Origin: Acidovorax facilis
GTDB taxonomy: Bacteria > Pseudomonadota > Gammaproteobacteria > Burkholderiales > Burkholderiaceae_C
Length of the DNA stretch: 47,649 nt
Assembly (NCBI RefSeq): GCF_023913775.1
Contig: NZ_JAMXAX010000028.1
Coordinates: 1 to 47,649 of the forward strand
Direction of reading: 5' to 3'
Below are positions 41,513 to 47,649 of this stretch, piece by piece; positions within the stretch are counted from its first letter, which is position 1; each line of letters starts with the position of its first letter. The notes below the pieces were generated by a model that saw nothing but the letters and a program-made list of their open reading frames with translations, made no database searches and was not told the origin of the DNA. The translations under genes were made by a program, and so were the position numbers.

Positions 41513-42124
41513 TCATTCCACCGCATGCTGCGCCAGCAGCGCCCCCACCTTGGGTTTGGCGCAGCGCTGCAGCGTTTGCAGCAGCGTGTAGCTGGGCTCC
41601 GCCACCCTCCAACGCGTGCGCAGGTCGTGCTGCATGCGCGCCAGCAGCGCAGCGGCCATCTCGGCATCGGCCAGCGCCCGGTGCGCCTGGCCCGTGCGCG
41701 GCAGGCCGTGGTAGTCCACCAGCGAGCCCAGCTTGTGGCTGGGCGCCTGCGGGTACAGCCGCCGCGACAGCAGCACCGTGCACGCAAACGGCTGCGGCGC
41801 GGGCAGCCCGGCCAGGGCCAGCTCGGCCTGCCAGAACTTGCTGTCAAACGAAGCGTTGTGCGCCACCATGGGCGCATCGCCCACAAAACGCGCCGCGTCC
41901 TGCATCACCCCCGCCGCATCGGGCGCGGCGTTCACCATCGCGTTGGTAATGCCGGTGAGCTGGGTGATGAACGACGGTATCCACACCCCCGTTTTCATCA
42001 GGCTTTGAAAACGGTCCACCACCTGCCCTTTTTCCAGCAGCACGATCGCCACCTCGGTCGCACGCGCGCCCTGGCCGGGCGAGATGCCGGTGGTTTCAAA
42101 GTCGATGACGGCGATGGGGGGCAT
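41513..42124 (-). CDS. DnaQ-like 3'-5' exonuclease (DEDDh)
   Basis: The 203-aa protein has ExoI motif IAVIDFETTGISPG (Asp7, Glu9), ExoII VAHNASFDSKFWQAEL (about 88-103, Asp95) and ExoIII HRALADAEMAAALL (His and Asp, about 147-160), the DEDDh set of the DnaQ/PolC epsilon family. It should degrade single-stranded DNA or RNA 3' to 5'. There is no polymerase-binding tail of the epsilon type, and it is encoded alone, so it is probably a repair or RNA-turnover exonuclease rather than the replicative proofreader. Confidence 0.9.
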   Translation of the reverse strand: MPPIAVIDFETTGISPGQGARATEVAIVLLEKGQVVDRFQSLMKTGVWIPSFITQLTGITNAMVNAAPDAAGVMQDAARFVGDAPMVAHNASFDSKFWQAELALAGLPAPQPFACTVLLSRRLYPQAPSHKLGSLVDYHGLPRTGQAHRALADAEMAAALLARMQHDLRTRWRVAEPSYTLLQTLQRCAKPKVGALLAQHAVE

Positions 42125-42437
42125 GGGGCGGCTGGAAGGTGAGAGTGAACCAGGAAGGCAGTATCGCTGGCACAGCGTGTGCTGCCTGCGTTGCCTCGGC
42201 CTTGAGTCACACGGCGGCGGAACTTGCCAGCCACCCAGTCAAAGCCCCCGTCTATTGGTATTGAATCCCGACAACGGCAATCCAGCGATCATTTTTTTTC
42301 GCGAAGGCGCAGTTAACTTTTGTTACAACCCTCCGACTTCTTCAAAGCAAAGATGCGCTGGCGCTCACCAGCTCTGCCACCTGCCTCGAAACTGCCAGAC
42401 AAAATCCCCCGTTCAGAACCCAGAACCACACCCGGCC
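42125..42437. other. Intergenic region between exonuclease and delta-60 gene
   Basis: This 313-bp divergent gap must hold promoters for both genes. I see an AT-rich stretch near 42285-42330 (TTTTTTTTCGCG, then GTTAACTTTTGTTACAA) as the most likely promoter zone but cannot assign hexamers with confidence. Confidence 0.3.
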
Positions 42438-45400
42438 ATGCACTCTCAACCTGTGCTTTCAACTGCTCCTTTAGCTGCTCCTTCATCTGCCCCTTTATCT
42501 GCGTTGTTACCCACCACAGCCAGCGCCCTGCCCTGTGTAGCCTTGGCGCGCATGCTGCAAGCGTGGCGCTCCAAGCCCTGGAGGCTGTTGTGGGTCATCT
42601 TGTTGGCGCTGGTGCTGTTGCTGCTGTGGGCGCCCCAGCCCGCAGCGGCGCAAAGCGCGCTCGATGGGTTTGACCCCAATGCCAACGATGTGGTCTTGAG
42701 CGTAGTGGTGCAGACCGATGGAAAAGTGTTGCTGGGAGGGGGGTTCACCCTTTTGGGGAGCCAGACGCGCAACCGCATAGCCCGACTCAACGCCGATGGC
42801 TCAGTGGATGCCAGCTTTGACCCGAATGCTGACGGCGCAGTCAACACGCTGGCATTGCAGCCAGACGGCAAGATCCTGGTGGGTGGCAACTTCACCAGCA
42901 TTGGTGGTCAATCACGCAACAACATTGCCCGGCTCCATGCCAACGGCACGCTCGACACCACGTTCGACCCCGGTGCGGGGGCAGACGCCCCCGTCCAGAG
43001 CCTTGCGGTGCAGTCCGACGGCAGGGTGGTGATCGGTGGTGATTTCAGAGCAGTGGATGGGCAAACCCGCAGTTTCATTGCCCGACTGAATGCCAACGGC
43101 ACGCTGGATACCACATTCAATCCTGGAGCCAACGACCCGGTTTACAGCTTGGTGGTGCAGCCGGATGGCAAGGTGCTGGCTGGGGGATTTTTCAGCAACA
43201 TGGGCGGAGCGCCGCGCAACTATGTGGCCCGGCTGAATGCCGATGGCACGCTCGATGCCAGCTTTTCTCCCAGCCCTGATGATGTAGTCCGCAGCCTGGC
43301 CGTGCTGGCGGACGGCAAGGTGTTGATGGGGGGCACCTTCAATTCGGTGGATGGCCAAACACGCCGAAATATCGCGCGGCTTAACGCAGACGGCACGCTG
43401 GACACCGCCTTCCAGAATTTGGAGGGCGACAACGATGTCCTCAGCCTGGCTGTTCAGCCCGATGGCAAAGTGCTGGTGGGCGGGCGTTTTAGCACCCTGG
43501 GCGGTCAACCACGCAACAACATAGCGCGCATCAACGCCGATGGCACGGTCGATGCAGGCTTTGACATCGGGGCGGATGGCACTACGGTCTTTAGCGTGGC
43601 AGTGCAGCCCGATGGCAGGGCGCTGGTCGCAGGTGAGTTCGCCACCGTCGGCGGGCAGGCGCGCAATCGCATTGCTCGACTCAGCGCCGATGGCACGCTG
43701 GATGCGGACTTCAATCCGGATGCCAACCATTCTGTCTTTAGCGTGGCAGTGCAGCCCGATGGCAAGGTGCTGGTGGGGGGGCACTTCACCGCCCTGGTCG
43801 GGCAACCGCGCAACCGCATCGCTCGGCTCAACGCCGATGGCACGCTGGATGCGGCCTTCAATCCGGATGCCAACAATGCTGTCTTCAGCCTGGCAGTGCA
43901 GCCCGATGGCAAGGTGTTGGTGGGGGGCTCTTTCACCAGCGTGGGCGGGCAAATGCGCAACCGCATTGCTCGACTCAACGCCGATGGCACGCTGGATGCG
44001 GGCTTCAATCCGGATGCCCCCAATGGTCTTGTCTACAGCCTTGCAGTGCAGCCCGATGGCAAGGTGCTGGTGGGGGGGGCTTTCACCACCCTGGTCGGGC
44101 AAACGCGCAACCGCATCGCCCGGCTCAACGCCGATGGCACGCTGGATGCGGGCTTCAATCCGGGTGCCAACAATGCTGTCTTCAGCCTGGCAGTGCAGCC
44201 CGATGGCAAGGTGTTGGTGGGGGGCTCTTTCACCAGCGTGGGCGGGCAAATGCGCAACCGCATCGCCCGGCTCAACGCCGATGGCACGCTGGATGCGGGC
44301 TTCAATCCGGATGCCAACAATTTTGTCTCTAGCGTGGCAGTGCAGCCCGATGGCAAGGTGTTGGTGGGGGGCTCTTTCACCAGCATGGGCGGGCAAATGC
44401 GCAACCGCATCGCCCGGCTCAACGCCGATGGCACGCTGGATGAGGGCTTCAATCCGGATGTCCCCAATGGTCTTGTCTTTAGCGTGGCAGTGCAGCCCGA
44501 TGGCAAGGTGCTGGTGGGGGGCTCTTTCACCAACGTGGGCGGGCAAACGCGCAACCGCATCGCCCGGCTCAACGCCGATGGCACGCTGGATGCGGACTTC
44601 AATCCGGATGCCAATAGCGACGTGAGCAGCCTGGCAGTGCAGCCCGATGGCAAGGTGCTGGTGGGGGGCTCTTTCACCAGCATGGGCGGGCTAATGCGCA
44701 ACCGCATTGCCCGCCTGAGCGTGCCAGAGGCGGCCCTGCAGTCCCTGGAGGCCACCGCTTCTGGCGACGGCCTGCGCTGGATGCGCAGCGGTGCGGGGCC
44801 CGAAGTCAGCCTGGTGCGCTTTGCGATATCGAATGTGGAGGACGCCCCCGAGGCTGGCTGGACGGACTTGGGCGCTGTCACACGGGTAGCGGGTGGCTGG
44901 GCGCTGGATGGATTGACCTTCCCACGCGGCACCCCCGTGTGGGTGCGGGCCCAGGGCATTGCCACAGGTGGGTATCAGAACGGCTCGTCATCCCTCGTGC
45001 GTTCGGTGCGCGCGCTGTACTTTGCGGCGGCTGTAGCCCCCGACGCCCCCACGGGCCTCACTGCTGTTGCAGGCAACGGCGCAGCGACCCTGTCGTGGAC
45101 AGCGCCCGCCAACCACGGCGGCAGCGCCATCTTGAGCTACACAGTCACCGGCACTCCCGCAGGCGGCGGCACCGCTGCGGGTTGCCTCGCCACAGCCCCC
45201 GCCACCACCTGCACGGTATCTGGCCTGTCCAACGGCGTGGCCTACAACTTCACCGTCACCGCCACCAACGCAGTGGGCACCAGCAGCGCCTCAACGTCGG
45301 CAAGCGCCACACCCCAAGGGGTTCCGGATGCTCCCACGGGCCTCACTGCTGTTGCAGGCAACGGCGCAGTGACCCTGTCGTGGACAGCGCCCGCCAACAA

Positions 45401-46130
45401 CGGCGGCAGCGCCATCTTGAGCTACACAGTCACCGGCGCCCCCGCAGGCGGCGGAGCCACGGTGGGCTGCCCCGCCACCGCCCCCGCCACCAGCTGCACG
45501 GTGTCTGGGCTGACCAACGGCGTGGCTTACACCTTCACCGTCACCGCCACCAACGCAGCGGGCACCAGCAGCCCCTCCACATCGGCAACGGCAACTCCCC
45601 AGTGGAGCCAGTCCGGCGTGACCCTGCCGGGCGGCGGCAGCGCCGATGTCCAAGTGGGCGCCCCACCGGGCTGCACCATCGCGAACGCGCAGTTTGGCAC
45701 CACCGTGCCAGCAGGCGCACCAGCGAGGGCCAGCTTCCCGGTGGGCGTATTCAGCTTCACGGCCAGCGGCGCAGGCTGCACCAACGCCACCCTGTCGGTG
45801 CGCGTGGACTACCCGGCCGGCAGCCTGAGGGGACTGCAACCCTACAAATACGGCCCCGCCACGGGCGGCGCTGCAGCCACTTGGTTCCCGCACGGCACGA
45901 TCACGGGAGACACGGTGACCTACAGCGTCGCAGACAACGGAGTAGGAGACAACAACCCCACGCTGGGCGCCATAGCAGACCCCTTCGCACCCGTGTTGCT
46001 GGCGCCAGGGCCTGGGGGAGCGACAGCGATTCCGACGCTGGGCGAATGGGGGCTGATCGTGCTGTCGCTGCTGGCAGCGGCGGTCGGTGCGGCAGGGGTG
46101 GGCGGCATGCGCCGCCAGGCTGTGGGGTGA
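42438..46130 (+). CDS. Delta-60 repeat surface protein with FN3 domains and IPTL-CTERM sorting signal
   Basis: The 1230-aa product has a hydrophobic export signal (WRLLWVILLALVLLLLWAPQ, cleavage near AAAQS). About 14 delta-60 type repeats follow (residues 75-765; LAVQPDGKVLVGGSFTSVGG, RNRIARLNADGTLDAGFNP), which fold as a beta-propeller-like solenoid. Then come two fibronectin III domains (868-957 and 963-1054; PDAPTGLTAVAGNGA), a choice-of-anchor-type domain (1056-1190; LQPYKYGPATGG, GVGDNNPTLGAIADPF) and an IPTL-CTERM tail (IPTLGEWGLIVLSLLAAAVG, then RR). The tail predicts processing by an exosortase-like enzyme and surface display. An ATG at 42552 would place the signal peptide at the N-terminus; neither start has a clear Shine-Dalgarno. 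Confidence 0.88.
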   Translation: MHSQPVLSTAPLAAPSSAPLSALLPTTASALPCVALARMLQAWRSKPWRLLWVILLALVLLLLWAPQPAAAQSALDGFDPNANDVVLSVVVQTDGKVLLGGGFTLLGSQTRNRIARLNADGSVDASFDPNADGAVNTLALQPDGKILVGGNFTSIGGQSRNNIARLHANGTLDTTFDPGAGADAPVQSLAVQSDGRVVIGGDFRAVDGQTRSFIARLNANGTLDTTFNPGANDPVYSLVVQPDGKVLAGGFFSNMGGAPRNYVARLNADGTLDASFSPSPDDVVRSLAVLADGKVLMGGTFNSVDGQTRRNIARLNADGTLDTAFQNLEGDNDVLSLAVQPDGKVLVGGRFSTLGGQPRNNIARINADGTVDAGFDIGADGTTVFSVAVQPDGRALVAGEFATVGGQARNRIARLSADGTLDADFNPDANHSVFSVAVQPDGKVLVGGHFTALVGQPRNRIARLNADGTLDAAFNPDANNAVFSLAVQPDGKVLVGGSFTSVGGQMRNRIARLNADGTLDAGFNPDAPNGLVYSLAVQPDGKVLVGGAFTTLVGQTRNRIARLNADGTLDAGFNPGANNAVFSLAVQPDGKVLVGGSFTSVGGQMRNRIARLNADGTLDAGFNPDANNFVSSVAVQPDGKVLVGGSFTSMGGQMRNRIARLNADGTLDEGFNPDVPNGLVFSVAVQPDGKVLVGGSFTNVGGQTRNRIARLNADGTLDADFNPDANSDVSSLAVQPDGKVLVGGSFTSMGGLMRNRIARLSVPEAALQSLEATASGDGLRWMRSGAGPEVSLVRFAISNVEDAPEAGWTDLGAVTRVAGGWALDGLTFPRGTPVWVRAQGIATGGYQNGSSSLVRSVRALYFAAAVAPDAPTGLTAVAGNGAATLSWTAPANHGGSAILSYTVTGTPAGGGTAAGCLATAPATTCTVSGLSNGVAYNFTVTATNAVGTSSASTSASATPQGVPDAPTGLTAVAGNGAVTLSWTAPANNGGSAILSYTVTGAPAGGGATVGCPATAPATSCTVSGLTNGVAYTFTVTATNAAGTSSPSTSATATPQWSQSGVTLPGGGSADVQVGAPPGCTIANAQFGTTVPAGAPARASFPVGVFSFTASGAGCTNATLSVRVDYPAGSLRGLQPYKYGPATGGAAATWFPHGTITGDTVTYSVADNGVGDNNPTLGAIADPFAPVLLAPGPGGATAIPTLGEWGLIVLSLLAAAVGAAGVGGMRRQAVG
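43733..44710 (+). repeat. Tandem 147/150-bp DNA repeats inside the delta-60 gene
   Basis: GCAGCCCGATGGCAAGGTG recurs near 43751, 43898, 44048, 44195, 44342, 44492 and 44639, that is, every 147 or 150 bp (49 or 50 codons). Neighbouring units are near-identical at DNA level, while the repeats before 43700 have diverged. Recent expansion or gene conversion is the simplest explanation, and copy number may vary between strains. Confidence 0.85.
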
Positions 46131-46179
46131 AGGGAGACCGCGGGTTACTTTTCGGACCTTGCAGGGCCCCCAAAGTACC

Positions 46180-46363
46180 CGTGGCCGCAGAGCACGCGGC
46201 CTGGCGCAACGCAGGCTATCCCGCGCTGATGGTGACGGACACGGCGCACTGCCACTGTCCGCGCCATTGCACCCGCCCGGACATCCCCGACAAGGTGGAT
46301 TTCGACCGGCTGGCCCGCGTGGTTCAAGGGTTTGAGGGTGAGGTGCGCGATCTCGCTCACTAG
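46180..46363 (+). pseudogene. Remnant of an M28-type peptidase C-terminus
   Basis: One plus-strand frame reads VAAEHAAWRNAGYPALMVTD, TA, then PDIPDKVDFDRLARVVQGFE and a stop at 46363. This matches the end of M28 (Zn-aminopeptidase) proteins: a DH-x-x-FW-x-x-GYPA-MVTDTA block followed by SDTPDK-DF-RLARVV. The metal-site context before it is missing, the N-terminal 250 or so residues are absent and the middle is altered, so this is a fossil. It sits right after the delta-60 gene. Confidence 0.6.
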
Positions 46364-46401
46364 CCGCCCCCCGCAACATAGATCGCGGCAATTCCAGCGG
46401 C

Positions 46402-46632
46402 ATGAGCATTGCGGCTGCAGCTGCAGCTGCAGCTGCCAAGGCCAGCGTGCACGTTGACTATGAAAACCCTGTCGGCTACGGACGCTGCAGCAGCGCGATC
46501 GAGGGATCGGCTGGCTATGGCAATCCCTTCACCGTGGCCGTTGGTGGAACCAAGGTTGCTCTCAAGACGGATCTTGAATCGGAGCATGTGCGCGTCGGCG
46601 CCAGGGATGCCGGCATCACCGTCACCTATTGA
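46402..46632 (+). CDS. Small hypothetical protein with an Ala tract
   Basis: A 76-codon frame starts MSIAAAAAAAAAKASVHVDY, encoded by a GCAGCT microsatellite, and continues with Gly/Val-rich sequence to GARDAGITVTY. I do not recognise it. There is no ribosome binding site and it lies beside a peptidase fossil, so it may be non-coding or a remnant of another gene. Confidence 0.25.
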   Translation: MSIAAAAAAAAAKASVHVDYENPVGYGRCSSAIEGSAGYGNPFTVAVGGTKVALKTDLESEHVRVGARDAGITVTY

Positions 46633-46662
46633 ACGTTGTGCGCGATCTTGCGCGGGTGTTTA

Positions 46663-47649
46663 TCAATCCCTCGCAGCGCGCGGATGCTCCAGAAAAAACC
46701 GCAGCATCTCCTGCGTGGCAGCCACGCCGCGCGGGTCGGTGTGGCTGCCGCCCGCGTGCCCGCCAGCCCACGCGTGCCCTGCGCCGTGCAGCACCCATTG
46801 TTCTGCCACGACCGTGCTGTGCAGTGTGCTGGCCGACAGGGCGCTACCCGCCACGGTGTACACCTTGCGGGTATAGCTCTGGCCACCACGGGACTGGCCC
46901 TGGTGCACCGTCTCCACCGTCGTCTGGCCGCCATCTGGGGCCGTGGCCAGTGCTGACAGCGTTGCCTCGATGAGTTGTTCACCGTTGTGCGCATGCACGG
47001 TGGTGTCGGCGTCGCCATGGAACACGATCATCGGCGGGGGCGCCAGGGATGGTGCATCAGCGGCGTGGTGGGTCACCGCACTGGGTTTGGCCCCGTTCTT
47101 CATCGCCGACAGCGCACCCATCACGTTGTGCGCTGCACCCGCCTGCAGGCCGGAGTGCACGCCCACGGCGGCAAACAGCTCGGGGTATTCGCGGCCCAGC
47201 AGTGCGGCCATGGCGCCGCCAGCCGACAGGCCCGCCACGTAGACGCGTTGCGCATCCACCGGGTGGCGCGCCATCACGTCCTGCAGCATGGCGACGAGCA
47301 GCGCGGGCTCGCCGCTGCCCCGGTGCTGGTCGCCAGGGCGGAACCAGTTCCAGCAGCCGTTGGGGTTGGCGCTGTGGGGTTGCTCGGGATACAGCACCAG
47401 GGCGTTGGCGGGGGCGGCTGCGTCGTTCATGCCTGTGCCGGTGGCAAAGTCCACGGGGTTCTGCGTGCAGCCGTGCAGCATCAGCACCAGCGGCATGGGG
47501 GTGCCTGCCGTGGCGCCCGGGGGCACGTACAGGTGGTAGTGGTGCGGGTGGCGCCGTGCATCGGCGTGGGTGAAGACCACGCGGGTGAAGCTGCCGGGCG
47601 GCTCAGCCAGCGGGTGATTGTTGGCGGCGGGGCGTGGTGCTGTGGGGGC
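46663..47649 (-). CDS. PHB depolymerase-type esterase (5' end outside window)
   Basis: The frame is open to the window edge, giving at least 328 residues; the upstream sequence GSFTR continues the homology, so the start lies outside and the GTG at 47580 is probably internal. Motifs fit the PHB_depo_esterase (LpqC/type 1) family: PLVLMLHGCTQNPVDFATGT, lipase box AGLSAGGAMAALL (nucleophile Ser), FHGDADTTVHAHNGEQLI (Asp) and LHGAGHAWAGG (His). Such alpha/beta hydrolases cut short-chain polyhydroxyalkanoates or related esters and may be secreted; the signal peptide, if present, is outside the window. Confidence 0.88.
   Translation of the reverse strand, partial: APTAPRPAANNHPLAEPPGSFTRVVFTHADARRHPHHYHLYVPPGATAGTPMPLVLMLHGCTQNPVDFATGTGMNDAAAPANALVLYPEQPHSANPNGCWNWFRPGDQHRGSGEPALLVAMLQDVMARHPVDAQRVYVAGLSAGGAMAALLGREYPELFAAVGVHSGLQAGAAHNVMGALSAMKNGAKPSAVTHHAADAPSLAPPPMIVFHGDADTTVHAHNGEQLIEATLSALATAPDGGQTTVETVHQGQSRGGQSYTRKVYTVAGSALSASTLHSTVVAEQWVLHGAGHAWAGGHAGGSHTDPRGVAATQEMLRFFLEHPRAARD

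Noticed and set aside
42912-44546. Long minus-strand frame with internal repeats opposite the delta-60 gene
   Set aside because: Its repeats merely mirror the tandem DNA repeat of the real gene; the plus frame matches known delta-60 motifs.
43733-44710. Regular repeat array resembling CRISPR by spacing
   Set aside because: Units are 147/150 bp, in frame, coding and contiguous; there are no short identical repeats separated by unique spacers and no cas genes.
46402-46440. GCAGCT microsatellite as a possible phase-variation switch
   Set aside because: The unit is six bases, so length changes keep the frame, and no recognised gene depends on it.

Overview
The window looks like chromosomal DNA of a GC-rich betaproteobacterium, most likely of the Comamonadaceae (Acidovorax-like). 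The basis is codon use, the gene families, and two dispersed intergenic repeat families that I associate with that family. There is no rRNA, tRNA or CRISPR array, and no intact mobile element.

Layout. 1-480: decayed IS30-type transposase, cut by the window edge. 583-2238: AlbA_2/RecG-like regulator. 2589-11253: TetR regulator divergent from a branched-chain-type ABC uptake operon (livGHMKF), then an acyl-CoA ligase and a crotonase whose residues suggest an isomerase; together these suggest uptake and CoA activation of an acyl or aromatic acid. 11428-15288: ChaC-like protein, a secreted GH42-like protein and an AT-rich acyltransferase that looks acquired. 15358-17435: rdgC and a Spy-like periplasmic protein. 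17436-18447: about 1 kb of non-coding DNA holding two diverged copies of an origin-like module (DnaA boxes, fixed 14-nt linker, CTA triplets, AT-rich tract). 18448-23370: very large GAF/PAS/GGDEF/EAL protein. 23668-24566: MerR regulator and thioesterase. 24596-28182: DAHP synthase, NlpC/P60 lipoprotein and leuA, the last with a leader peptide rich in CUA codons. 28596-33473: YCII protein, then a TonB receptor - YfiR - CHASE8/GGDEF/EAL signalling operon. 33665-36472: WG-repeat protein. 36707-39499: ECF42 sigma factor locus (YCII/DGPF, SRPBCC and VOC proteins plus the sigma factor) with a matching promoter motif. 39554-42124: housekeeping genes (RNase H, DUF3297, NnrU, TfoX C-terminal domain, DnaQ-like exonuclease). 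42438-46130: delta-60 repeat surface protein with FN3 domains and an IPTL-CTERM sorting signal. 46180-46363: M28 peptidase remnant. 46663-end: PHB-depolymerase-type esterase, running off the window.

The least expected signals are the duplicated DnaA-box/DnaA-trio module, which lies away from any dnaA gene, and the leuA leader. Seven copies of a palindromic repeat are scattered between genes; two look placed to act as terminators and one appears to supply a ribosome binding site.
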